From Prauserella isguenensis (GTDB lineage Bacteria; Actinomycetota; Actinomycetes; Mycobacteriales; Pseudonocardiaceae): DNA of 64,000 nucleotides. Where the stretch lies: assembly GCF_014191605.1 (NCBI RefSeq), contig NZ_JACHWU010000001.1:1775428-1839427 (forward strand). The letters run 5' to 3'. Below the pieces are notes generated by a model. It saw nothing but the letters and a program-made list of their open reading frames with translations. It was not told the DNA's origin and ran no database searches. A program made the translations under genes and the position numbers. Shown in pieces: positions 49,476 through 61,264 of the stretch (the first letter of the stretch is position 1; every line of letters starts with the position of its first letter).

Positions 49476-50990
49476 GTGGCCGGAAACGGGATCTTGCGGA
49501 CGAAGTCCGTCGAGCGGTCGATCGCGGATACGGACGAGCCGGGGACCCGGCTGCGCCGCAACCTCAGTGCGTGGGATCTGACCGTCTTCGGTGTCACGGT
49601 CATGGTCGGTGCGGGTATCTTCACGCTCACCGCCCGTACTGCGGGGGACTTGGCGGGCCCGTCGGTGGCCATCGCGTTCGTGCTCGCAGGCGTCGCGTGT
49701 GGACTCGCGGCGCTGTGCTATGCCGAGTTCGCCTCGACGGTCCCCGTCGCCGGTAGCGCCTACACGTTCTCGTACGCCACGTTCGGCGAGTTCCTCGCCT
49801 GGATCATCGGCTGGGACCTCGTCCTCGAGTTCTCGGTCGCCGCGGCTGCGGTGTCCAAGGGCTGGTCGATCTACCTCGAGGAACTACTGGTCTCGATCTT
49901 CGGCGCGAACGTCTCCACCACGATCGAGTTCGGCGGGATCAGCGCCGACTGGGGCTCGCTGCTGCTCGTGGTCACCCTGGCGGTGCTGCTGACCCTGGGC
50001 ACGAAGCTGTCGTCGCGGTTCAGCATCGTGGTCACGACCATCAAGGTCCTGATCATCCTGTTCGTCATCGCGTTGGGCATCGCCTACATCACGCCGGACA
50101 ACTACACCCCGTTCATCCCGCCCGCGGCCGAGGGCGAGGACGCGGGCGGCGGTGTCGAGCAGTCGCTGTTCTCACTGCTGGCAGGCGGTTCGGGCAGTGT
50201 GTACGGCGGATTCGGCCTACTGGCGGGCGCGTCGCTGGTGTTCTTCGCGTTCCTCGGCTTCGACATCGTGGCCACGACCGCGGAGGAGACGCGCAACCCG
50301 CAGCGCGACGTGCCGCGCGGCATCCTCGGTTCCCTGGCGATCGTCACCGTGCTGTATGTGGCGACGTCGGTCGTCATCGCGGGGATGGTGCCGTACCAGG
50401 AGCTGTCGACCGCGGCCGAACCCGAGGGCCGCAAGACCCTCGCGACGGCGTTCTCGTACCACGGTGTCGACTGGGCGGCCCACCTCGTGTCGATCGGTGC
50501 CGTCGTCGGCCTGATCACCGTGGTCATGGTGCTGTTGCTCGGGCAGCAGCGCGTGTTGTTCGCGATGTCGCGCGACGGGCTGTTGCCGCGCGGACTGGCC
50601 AAGACCGGACGGCGCGGCACGCCGGTGCGGGTGAACGTGCTCGTGACCGTCGTGGTGGGTGTCGCGGCGACGTTCTTCGACGCGAGCCAACTCGAGGAGA
50701 TGGTCAACGTCGGCACCCTGTTCGCGTTCGTGCTGGTGTCGGCGGGCGTGATCGTGCTGCGGAAGAAGCGGCCCGACCTGCCGCGCGGCTTCCGGGTGCC
50801 GTGGGTGCCGGTGATCCCGATCCTCGCGATCGGCGTCTGCCTGTGGTTGATGGTGAACCTGACGGTGCTGACGTGGCTGCGGTTCGTGCTGTGGATGGCG
50901 ATCGGTGTCGCGATCTACTTCCTCTACGGGATGCGGCGTTCCGTCCTGGCGCGGGAGGCGAAAGAGACCCCGGCCGACGCCGCGGAGTGA
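49476..50990 (+). CDS. APC-family amino acid permease (cationic amino acid transporter type)
   Basis: A 504-residue permease with 12 or more helices. LRRNLSAWDLTVFGVTVMVG then AGIFTLTA is the APC TM1 signature; FFAFLGFDIVATTAEETRNP is the CAT/YfnA-type TM6 motif. DGLLPRGLAKTGRRGTPV matches the conserved loop 8. Rv3253c has the same annotation and lies at this position after manA, so it is likely an ortholog. GTG at 49476 with GGTGGAGGCATC was preferred to the ATG 75 bp upstream. Confidence 0.92.
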   Translation: MAGNGILRTKSVERSIADTDEPGTRLRRNLSAWDLTVFGVTVMVGAGIFTLTARTAGDLAGPSVAIAFVLAGVACGLAALCYAEFASTVPVAGSAYTFSYATFGEFLAWIIGWDLVLEFSVAAAAVSKGWSIYLEELLVSIFGANVSTTIEFGGISADWGSLLLVVTLAVLLTLGTKLSSRFSIVVTTIKVLIILFVIALGIAYITPDNYTPFIPPAAEGEDAGGGVEQSLFSLLAGGSGSVYGGFGLLAGASLVFFAFLGFDIVATTAEETRNPQRDVPRGILGSLAIVTVLYVATSVVIAGMVPYQELSTAAEPEGRKTLATAFSYHGVDWAAHLVSIGAVVGLITVVMVLLLGQQRVLFAMSRDGLLPRGLAKTGRRGTPVRVNVLVTVVVGVAATFFDASQLEEMVNVGTLFAFVLVSAGVIVLRKKRPDLPRGFRVPWVPVIPILAIGVCLWLMVNLTVLTWLRFVLWMAIGVAIYFLYGMRRSVLAREAKETPADAAE

Positions 50991-51142
50991 GGCGCCCACG
51001 CCGCATCACCCGCTGTAGGCACGACGTACGAAAGAAGGTCCCGGGCTCGGGCGTGCGCGCGTAAAGTCCCGGCCGGAATGTCACTGCCCGTCACGACGGG
51101 TGGGAGTCGTCTCCCTGTTGCCGGACCGTTCGGAGTGCCCTC

Positions 51143-52039
51143 ATGCGCGTGACCCGTTCGTTCGCCCTGGCTGTGGTGACCGGTGCGATGGTGTTCGGTT
51201 CCGCGGGCCTCGCAGGCGCGGACCAGAACGCCGGACCGCCGCCCACCGACCCGCCGGGCGGCGTGCTCGTACCGGGCGACGACCACGGCTCCGACTCCGG
51301 CGGGAACGGCCGCGGCGGTGTCGGCAACGGTCCGGACGGCGGTGGCCACGGTCCGGACGGAGGTGGCCACGACGCCGGCGGCCCAGCTGACGGCGGCTCC
51401 GGCGAAGGCGCGGACGAGCGCCGCGGCGGTGATGACGACCGACGACCCTGCCAGGACGACCGGCGCTCCCGCGGCGAGCTGGCCGTCGACCCCGACCACG
51501 TCGCTAGCGGCCGGGGCACCGGTGGCGACGAGCTCGAGTGGGATCTCGGCGAAGGCGGTTTCGACGGGCCGCCCGGGTGGGTCGGCCGCTGGTCCCAGTG
51601 CGAGGATCCGCCACAGGCGCCGACTGATCCCGGCACACCGCCGAGGTCCGAACCCGACCACGACGTGCACGCCGATCCCGACCGTGGCGACACGGGGCCC
51701 GGACCGGAGGCCGGACCGACGGGTGCACCGAACCCGCACGCGGCTGACGAGCCCGGGGTCTCCGCGCCCGAGTCGACCGCCGGCTCGACCACGGACTCCA
51801 CGGCGCAACCCGCGGACGGCAGCCCGCCCGCGCACGGGTCGTCCGCACCGGTGTCGACACCGGTGCTGCAGCGCGCCGAGACGGGTACGGGCGACGGGGA
51901 CGACGGCGCCGCCGCCGCAGGCGGCGCATCCGACGACGGTGGGATCGGCTTCGGCGGCGGGCTGCTGTTGATCGGTGGCGGTGGCCTGCTGGCCGCCGCG
52001 GCCGCAGCGATCCTCGCCGCCCGCACGCGTCGCACCTGA
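51143..52039 (+). CDS. secreted Gly/Asp/Pro-rich protein with C-terminal anchor
   Basis: A 298-residue protein of unknown function. Signal peptide VTRSFALAVVTGAMVFGSAG (cleaved around AGA), then a disordered low-complexity mature region rich in Gly, Asp, Pro, Ser (GPDGGGHGPDGGGHDAGG) with one moderately structured portion (GDELEWDLGEGGFDGPPGWV), and a C-terminal hydrophobic helix (GGGLLLIGGGGLLAAAAAAI) ending RTRRT. No sortase motif. The ATG follows a weak GTGCCCTC. Part of an accessory insert between the APC permease and tmk. Confidence 0.7.
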   Translation: MRVTRSFALAVVTGAMVFGSAGLAGADQNAGPPPTDPPGGVLVPGDDHGSDSGGNGRGGVGNGPDGGGHGPDGGGHDAGGPADGGSGEGADERRGGDDDRRPCQDDRRSRGELAVDPDHVASGRGTGGDELEWDLGEGGFDGPPGWVGRWSQCEDPPQAPTDPGTPPRSEPDHDVHADPDRGDTGPGPEAGPTGAPNPHAADEPGVSAPESTAGSTTDSTAQPADGSPPAHGSSAPVSTPVLQRAETGTGDGDDGAAAAGGASDDGGIGFGGGLLLIGGGGLLAAAAAAILAARTRRT

Positions 52040-52047
52040 CCGCTGCC

Positions 52048-52129
52048 GTTCGGGGCACTGCTGTTCCGGAGTCGCCGTTCCCGAGAAGTGCGCGTTCCTG
52101 GGGTGCTCCCGTTTCCCAAGATGTGCCCC
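52048..52129. repeat. degenerate ~17-bp GTTCC tandem units
   Basis: Five decayed units beginning GTTC(G/C) or GTTTCC, each of about 14-19 bp and often ending in TGC, start at 52048 (9 bp after the preceding stop) and run to 52129. They lie within the 215-bp gap before the GH2 gene. TTGACT at 52195-52200 nearby resembles a -35 for that gene. Confidence 0.55.
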
Positions 52130-52209
52130 GGTATCGGCACCGCCGGCATCAATCAACATCACACACGTTCCACTGCGATACTTGTGTGACTGTGTTGACT
52201 TCTGCGTGA

Positions 52210-55655
<3,446 letters not shown>

Positions 55656-55732
55656 CACGCAGTCGTCGGGGACGGCCGGCCCGCACGGTGATGGCGCAGC
55701 GGGGCAGGTAGTGAGGCGGCCGGTCAGGGCCG

Positions 55733-55800
55733 CTGCGGGTCAGGTGGTGCTGCGGGTCAGGTGGTGCTGCGGGTCAGGTGGTGCTGCGGGTCAGGTTGTG
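55733..55800. repeat. 17-bp x 4 tandem repeat overlapping a stop codon
   Basis: CTGCGGGTCAGGTGGTG is repeated exactly at 55733, 55750 and 55767, and once with one change at 55784. The fourth copy contains the stop codon (minus strand, 55791-55793) of the next gene. The remaining 80 bp between the two repeat tracts hold nothing recognised. Confidence 0.95.
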
Positions 55801-58103
55801 CAGCGGGGCTTGCCGAGGACGTCGCCGAACAGCGACACCTGTTCGGCCAGGCCCGCGGACAGGTCGGCGTCCTCCAGTCCCGCGGCCATGACGACGGCGC
55901 GGTCCCACTCCGGATCGCCCACGTAGTCGGCGTGCTTGCGAACGCCGGCGGCCCAGCGCCTGCCACTCACCGGTTCCCGCATCGGGTCGGGCAGCCAGTG
56001 GTCGCCGCCGAGGACGAGCACGCCCGTCGGACCCTGCACCGCAGGTTCGACCGCGCCGATGGTGCCGTCACCGCAGTAGCCGACGCCGAGCAACATGTCA
56101 CCCGCCACCTGGTGCCGCCACGTCGTCGCCCCACCGCCGAACGAGTCGGTGCCACGGCACAACCCGCGCCACCGGCCGTCGAGTTCGCCGTTGAGCCGCG
56201 CCAGTGACGCCGACGGGAACATCGCGGGAAACGCACGCTGGTACCCCCACTGCAACGGAGCACCCGCCGTCAGGAGGCCGAGCCGTTCCCGGTCCTCGTC
56301 CGACAGCTCGTCGGCCAGCCGTGCGGCCGCCAGGACGGTCAGTAACCCGCCCACGTGGTATCCGGCGAGCACCACCCGGGTGTTCGGCTCCTGCAGGTGT
56401 GTGCGCGCCCGGTCCGCCAGCTCCGGGACGACCTTCAACGCGTACGACGGCGGCACCACGGGGTGTGCGGCCCGCGGCCAGAAGCACGCCAGGTCCGTGA
56501 ACGCGCCCAGATGCCTGCTGCGCTGCTCCCCGGTTGCTGCGGTGTAGACCGCGCGGAGCAGTCCCGCCGCCAGTGCGCCCAGCGTAAGCACACCTGCCGC
56601 CGACAGCGGCGTCAGCCAGCCCGGCATCGGCCCCATCGTCACCCGCAGAGCCGCGAGCGCCACGGCACCTGCGCCGAGTGTGCAGGCGAAGGTCAGGACG
56701 AGGCGGTGCAGATACTTGCGCTCCCAGCCGGCCCGCGCCCACGCGGCCGACGCCTCCGCGTCGTCGTCGGCAGGCGCCTCCTCACCCTGCAGCAGCGTCA
56801 CGATGTCGGGCACGCCCCGGCGCACGCGGCGCAACGACGAGCCGGCCGCGGCCCACACGGCGAGCAGCGCCGCGACGACGAGCCCGGCGCCCCACAGCAT
56901 CGTGATGAGGTCGTATCCCTCGGGCAGCAGCAGCCCGTCCGCACCGAGCAGGTGCCGCAACGCGACGGCGAGCCCGGCGCCGAACCCGCCGCCGAGCAGG
57001 CCGGCGAGCGCGAGCGCGGGCGCCGCGGCCCAGCCGCCCGCCCACGGGCGGAGCCTGCGCGGCAGGTGCGCCCACTCGCGGCGCGCCAACAACGCCGTCG
57101 GCACCAGGACCAGGGCGAACACGACACACGCGCCCAGCAGCGCGGCACCGACGAGCTCCACGGTGGCGTTCGTGCCAGGCAGCGTCGCGGGCAGTGGTGC
57201 GGTCACGACCGCGGTCGCCACCGTCACCGCGAACGCCACGCCGTACAGCGCCTTCCGCACCGCGGCCGGCAGCACCCGCCTCGCCGGGGTGATGCTCACC
57301 ACCAGCACAGACCCCAGCAGCGCCAGCGTGCCGACCCACAGCACCGCCGCGGGCGTGTCCGCCGGCATCGTCAACGGCCCGCCGAGCAGCAGCAACGCCG
57401 TCACGCCCAGCGCCGCGACGACGTGCACGCACCGCAGCGCCGCCGTGTCGGCGACGTCCGACAGTCCGCCGCCGAGGTGATCGCGCAGCGGTTCCACCTG
57501 GTCGTTCGGCCGCCAGCTCGTGCGCGACACCCCGAACAGCACAGCCGCCACCGCCAGCAACGGCAACAATCCGGCGGCGGTGCGCAGTCCGGGAACCTCA
57601 CCCAGCCACGACGGCGCCGAGTCCAGGCAGCCCGACCCCGCCGTGAGGCACTGCGCCGCGAACAGGTCCAACGTCACGACCCCGAGCTGCGCCACGAGCA
57701 GCATCGTCAGTAGTACCGCCGCGACCCGCAGCATCCCGCGGCACACGCGGTTCAACACCGCCGAGGTGCGGGAGCCCTCCGGGATCGGGGGAAGCATCCA
57801 GTGCGCGACGTTGGCCAGCGAGAACGGGAACAGCAGCGCCCACGTCGCCTTCGCCGCGCCGCCCGAGGTCATGCGGCTCCAGAGGTAGCCCTCGAGCGTG
57901 CGCGGCATCGAGCGGCCCAGTGCCTGCAGCACGGGGCCCGGTGCAGGCCTGCGCAGCCGATCGGACGGGCGGACGATCCGTCCCGTCCCGTCGCCGTCCA
58001 CGTCGACGGTGCCGACGGAATCGAGCAGAGACTCGCCGGTCGTGCCGATCAGCCCGGGCACGCGAAGTTCGACGACCCGGGTGTCGGGGCCGGGGAGAGG
58101 CAC
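55791..58103 (-). CDS. multi-pass membrane protein with C-terminal lipase-like alpha/beta-hydrolase domain
   Basis: A 770-residue protein. The first 110 residues are soluble (TRVVELRVPGLIGTTGESLL, similar to hydrolase N-terminal strands), then about ten hydrophobic helices span residues 115-530. The last 210 residues are an alpha/beta-hydrolase-like domain: TRVVLAGYHVGGLLTVLAAA, then LLTAGAPLQWGYQRAFP and a histidine-containing DHWLPDP. The expected nucleophile elbow GxSxG is GYHVG, with His in place of Ser, so ordinary lipase activity looks unlikely unless a different residue is used. Substrate unknown. Its 3' end is tandem repeat. Confidence 0.82.
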   Translation of the reverse strand: MPLPGPDTRVVELRVPGLIGTTGESLLDSVGTVDVDGDGTGRIVRPSDRLRRPAPGPVLQALGRSMPRTLEGYLWSRMTSGGAAKATWALLFPFSLANVAHWMLPPIPEGSRTSAVLNRVCRGMLRVAAVLLTMLLVAQLGVVTLDLFAAQCLTAGSGCLDSAPSWLGEVPGLRTAAGLLPLLAVAAVLFGVSRTSWRPNDQVEPLRDHLGGGLSDVADTAALRCVHVVAALGVTALLLLGGPLTMPADTPAAVLWVGTLALLGSVLVVSITPARRVLPAAVRKALYGVAFAVTVATAVVTAPLPATLPGTNATVELVGAALLGACVVFALVLVPTALLARREWAHLPRRLRPWAGGWAAAPALALAGLLGGGFGAGLAVALRHLLGADGLLLPEGYDLITMLWGAGLVVAALLAVWAAAGSSLRRVRRGVPDIVTLLQGEEAPADDDAEASAAWARAGWERKYLHRLVLTFACTLGAGAVALAALRVTMGPMPGWLTPLSAAGVLTLGALAAGLLRAVYTAATGEQRSRHLGAFTDLACFWPRAAHPVVPPSYALKVVPELADRARTHLQEPNTRVVLAGYHVGGLLTVLAAARLADELSDEDRERLGLLTAGAPLQWGYQRAFPAMFPSASLARLNGELDGRWRGLCRGTDSFGGGATTWRHQVAGDMLLGVGYCGDGTIGAVEPAVQGPTGVLVLGGDHWLPDPMREPVSGRRWAAGVRKHADYVGDPEWDRAVVMAAGLEDADLSAGLAEQVSLFGDVLGKPRCTT

Positions 58104-58276
58104 GTGGCACGCCTCCTAGCTGGGTTGACGCTCTTGAGATGGCCGAACTGCCACGGTAAACGCCGAACCCGGCTGCGCGCTGTCGACGCACCAGCGCGTC
58201 CTGCGGTTAGCCCACCCGGGTGGTGGGTGAGGCGGCCCGGCCACCGCCCCCCGACGAGACGCTTCGCGTCCCTGTC

Positions 58277-58291
58277 TACTCTGCAGTCGTG
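58277..58291 (+). promoter_or_regulatory. -10 element immediately before tmk (leaderless transcript)
   Basis: TACTCT at 58277-58282 is followed after 6 nt by the GTG start at 58289, the spacing of a leaderless actinobacterial transcript. No ribosome-binding site precedes the GTG. Confidence 0.5.
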
Positions 58292-58933
58292 GGTCGATTG
58301 GTGGTCATCGAAGGGCTGGACGGCGCGGGTAAGCGCACGCTGACCGATGCGCTGACGGCGGCGTTGCGGGACGCCGGTGCGAGCGTCGCCACCACCGCGT
58401 TCCCCCGCTACGGCGTGAGCGTGCACGCCGACCTGGTCCGCGAGGCTCTCCACGGTGACCACGGGGACCTCGCCGAGTCCGTCTACGGCATGGGCCTGCT
58501 CTACGCGCTCGACCGCCGCGACGCCGCCGACGACATCCGCGACCTGCTCGCGCGCCACGACGTCGTACTGCTCGACCGGTACGTCGCCTCCAACGCCGCG
58601 TACCAGGCCGCACGGCTGCGCGAAGGGGCCGACAGCGACGTCGTGCGCTGGGTTCGCGAACTGGAGATCGACCGGTTCGGACTGCCCGTGCCCAACGCCC
58701 ACCTGCTGTTGCGCGTGGCCCCCGACGTCGCCGCCTCCCGCGCCCGCGGCAGGGCCGAGGCCGATGCCGCACGTACTCGCGACGCGTTCGAAACCGACGA
58801 CGGGCTCCAGTCCCGGTGCTCGGCCGTCTACGACGAGCTCGCGGCGGCCGACTGGTTGTCATCGTGGTACGTGATCGATGGTGCCGACCACGTCGACGCC
58901 GCCGACCTCGCGAAACGCCTCCTCGCCCGCTAG
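58289..58933 (+). CDS. tmk: thymidylate kinase
   Basis: A 214-residue dTMP kinase (dTTP supply). P-loop GLDGAGKRTLTDAL in residues 9-22 (mycobacterial type), the DRY motif VVLLDRYVASNAAYQAARL, and a RARGRAEADAARTRDAFE lid region. In mycobacteria tmk is followed by mtrAB; here the next region is a decayed gene instead. GTG start at VGRLVVIEGL is inferred from the family's usual N-terminus. Confidence 0.93.
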   Translation: MGRLVVIEGLDGAGKRTLTDALTAALRDAGASVATTAFPRYGVSVHADLVREALHGDHGDLAESVYGMGLLYALDRRDAADDIRDLLARHDVVLLDRYVASNAAYQAARLREGADSDVVRWVRELEIDRFGLPVPNAHLLLRVAPDVAASRARGRAEADAARTRDAFETDDGLQSRCSAVYDELAAADWLSSWYVIDGADHVDAADLAKRLLAR

Positions 58934-58969
58934 GGGCCACCGCGGTCCGGTTCGGCCCAGCCCGGCCGA

Positions 58970-59690
58970 TCACCGCGGTGGCCGGAATCGCCGCTTTCCT
59001 GTCGTTGCAGGCGTTCCCGTCGCTGTTGTCGCTGTCGTGGTCGCAGTGCCGGGCGGGTGCACCATCGCCGCTGCCTCCGACGGTGCCGCCCCGGGGTTCC
59101 GTCCCAACAACAGGCCCGCCGCGACGTCGGCGCGCAACTGGTCCAGGGTGCGTCCGTCGTCGCTGCGGTGTCGCGATCGTGCCATCGCGTCCACTCGGGA
59201 GTAGCACGCCGCCGCCACCTCCGTCGGCAGCTGTGCCTCCAGCGACGACATCACGTGCTCACCCGGCGTGAGCTCGATCCGGCGTCCGCCCGCGCTCGCC
59301 GGGCCCGTGCGGTTTGTCCACCGGGATCGACCTTCTCCACCAGGCGACGCGCGCGTTGCGCCAGATTCCCCGGCTGCCACGCCGTCTCCGGAGCGTCCAT
59401 CAGCTTCTCGGCCAACAGGCCGTCCACCTGCCGAGCCGCGTCGTCGTCGGATCGACCACCGCCAACCCCGCCGCACTCCGTACGCCTCGATGTCCCCGGC
59501 CCGCATCGCGTCGAGGAGCCGGGGCATCCGCTCTGTCAACGACTGCCCGGCATCGAGGCGGCGTTCGACCTCACGGGTCGAGACCCGCAACACCGGTGTC
59601 AACTCCTCGGGCAGCTCAAGCGCAGCACCCCCGACCGGACGCCGAACAAGTGCGAGAACACAGCCGCGCGGCAACGTGCTTATGGGGGCG
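58970..59690 (-). pseudogene. DUF222 (13E12-repeat) gene remnant with three frameshifts, HNH domain missing
   Basis: The three frames together give a DUF222 protein. Frame a: ELTPVLRVSTREVERRLDAG and RMPRLLDAMRAGDIEAYG; frame b: LAVVDPTT; frame c (about 59300-59450): DDDAARQVDGLLAEKLMDAP, QPGNLAQRARRLVEKVDPGG; back to frame a from about 59285: RIELTPGEHVMSSLEAQLPT and RSDDGRTLDQLRADVAAGLL. The reading frame is therefore broken at about 59465, 59450 and 59280. The C-terminal HNH endonuclease half normally found in this family is absent. It fills most of the 885-bp gap between tmk and the FAD oxidase gene. Confidence 0.82.
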
Positions 59691-59729
59691 ACGGCCGAGC
59701 GACGGAGACCTGCGGAATCCGCGTGCCCA

Positions 59730-59813
59730 GCGCGGAACACACACGTCTGAACGCGGAACACGCGTGCCTGAATGCAGAACACGCGCCCTCGGAAACGCAA
59801 CACGGGCCCCGGG
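59730..59813. repeat. dispersed 21-bp repeat units (locus B)
   Basis: Four tandem units at 59730, 59751, 59772 and 59793, of 21 bp each; units 1-3 share GC(G/A)GAACAC(G/A)C with the family at 24479-24589, while unit 4 is decayed. They lie between the DUF222 remnant and the FAD oxidase gene. Confidence 0.82.
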
Positions 59814-59818
59814 GCGGA

Positions 59819-61201
59819 TCACCGAGGAGAGATCGTGTGGTTGGCGGGGATCGTGCCGCGGGGGTCGAGCCGCTGCCGGAGGCGTACCAGGCGGTCCGCG
59901 GTCGGAGGGGTGAACGCCGACCGGACGTCGGCGTCGGCCTGCCTGCCGAATGCGAACGACAGGTGCGCGCCCAGCGTGTCCGGGCCGAACGGTGCCAGGA
60001 CGTCGGCGTGCAGAGCCGCCACCTCCTCGTCGGTGGCCTCCGACGTCGGCGTCACCGGTGAGAGCACCGACATCAGATACGCGGCCTCGCGATGCCCGAC
60101 GGCCGACGCCACCCGCGGCGGCCGTGCGAACGCACCTCCCAGGTGCCGCAGACCCGCCACACACATCACCGGCGCCGCGGGTCCCACCGTGGCGGGCAAC
60201 CGGGTCAGCGCGCCCGGGTCCAGGGCCCGGACCATCGCGGTCCGCGAGCGGTAGGCGTGCGGCCGATCGGGCTCGTCGAAGAGGGCACCGGACTCGGCGA
60301 ACGGCCGCGTGCGCACCGTGTCCCGCACTGCCGGCACCATCTCACGCAGCCGGTCGACCTGGGCCGCGTCGCCCTCCTCGGCCACGCAGAGCTGCAACTG
60401 CGCGACCTGCCGCCCCCGCAGTTCGTCCGGTACTCCGGGCACGTCGGGGAACACGAGCATCGCGACCCCGGAGGTCACGGTGTCCGGCACCTCCTCGGTC
60501 CACCGGCGCCAGCGGTCGAGGACGTCGCCCGCCTCCGCGACGTCGACGTAGAGACTGCCGCCGTGGACCTCGGAGACCTCCACGAGATCGATCTCCATCG
60601 CCGTCACGATGCAGCCGCCCGCACCTCCACCGCGCAGCGCCCGGAATAGCTCGCGTTCCGGCTCGTCCTCCGACGACGCCGTGACCTGGCGCAGCACGCC
60701 GTCGGCGGTCACCACCTCCAGCGCGCGGACGTGGTCGGCCGCGTAGCCGTAGCGCCGTCCCAGAAGCCCGATGCCGCCGCCGAGCGTGTACGGCACCGCG
60801 CCGACGTGCGGGGAGCTGCCCGACAGCGGCGCCAGGCCGTGCGGGGACGCGGTGTCGAGCACGTGCTGCCACGTCGCACCGCCGCCGATCCGTGCGGTGT
60901 GCTGCGCGGGATCGAGGTCGACGCCCGACAGCCAGCGCAGGTCGACGAGGACGCCGCCGTCGAGCGGTGCGGTATGGCCGTGGCCGCTGACGCGGGCGGT
61001 GACGGGCAGGCCGCGGGCCGCCGCGTACGTCACGGCCGCGCGCACGTCCTCGGCGGAGGAGGCGGCCACGATGCAGCCGGGCCGGTGCGAGACGGCGAGC
61101 TGGTAACCGGTGCACGCAGCGTCGAACCCGTCGTCGCCGGGCAGGAGGAGTGCACCGTCGAGGGCGGGCGGTTCCGTGGGGGAGTCCGTCGTGTTCGTCA
61201 T
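59819..61201 (-). CDS. FAD-linked oxidase (berberine-bridge-enzyme-like)
   Basis: A 460-residue flavoprotein of the PCMH/BBE type. PGCIVAASSAEDVRAAVTYA and ARVSGHGHTAPLDGGVLVDL form the FAD domain; the His in SGHGHT is at the usual position of 8-alpha-histidyl FAD linkage. GGGIGLLGRRYGYAADHVRA is the second FAD loop. The C-terminal RLRQRLDPRGTIPANHTISP is the BBE motif with Asp/Pro and Asn-His. The second Cys for bicovalent FAD is not obvious (CIVTAMEIDLVEV region lies at the related loop). ATG at 61201. Divergent from the WYL regulator across a dyad. Confidence 0.9.
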   Translation of the reverse strand: MTNTTDSPTEPPALDGALLLPGDDGFDAACTGYQLAVSHRPGCIVAASSAEDVRAAVTYAAARGLPVTARVSGHGHTAPLDGGVLVDLRWLSGVDLDPAQHTARIGGGATWQHVLDTASPHGLAPLSGSSPHVGAVPYTLGGGIGLLGRRYGYAADHVRALEVVTADGVLRQVTASSEDEPERELFRALRGGGAGGCIVTAMEIDLVEVSEVHGGSLYVDVAEAGDVLDRWRRWTEEVPDTVTSGVAMLVFPDVPGVPDELRGRQVAQLQLCVAEEGDAAQVDRLREMVPAVRDTVRTRPFAESGALFDEPDRPHAYRSRTAMVRALDPGALTRLPATVGPAAPVMCVAGLRHLGGAFARPPRVASAVGHREAAYLMSVLSPVTPTSEATDEEVAALHADVLAPFGPDTLGAHLSFAFGRQADADVRSAFTPPTADRLVRLRQRLDPRGTIPANHTISPR

Positions 61202-61220
61202 GGCGGCGACCGTACGAACC

Positions 61221-61245
61221 CTCGAGGACACATCTCGTCCTCGAG
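61221..61245. promoter_or_regulatory. inverted repeat between FAD oxidase and WYL regulator
   Basis: CTCGAGGAC (61221-61229) and GTCCTCGAG (61237-61245) are perfect 9-bp arms with a 7-bp spacer, centred in the 63-bp gap between the two start codons. This is the likely operator of the WYL regulator. Confidence 0.65.
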
Positions 61246-61264
61246 TGATGGCAGGGTTGTCGGC

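Noticed and set aside
59730..59813. possible CRISPR array or coding repeat
   Set aside because: Continuous 21-bp tandem units without spacers; short frames through it have no start or family.
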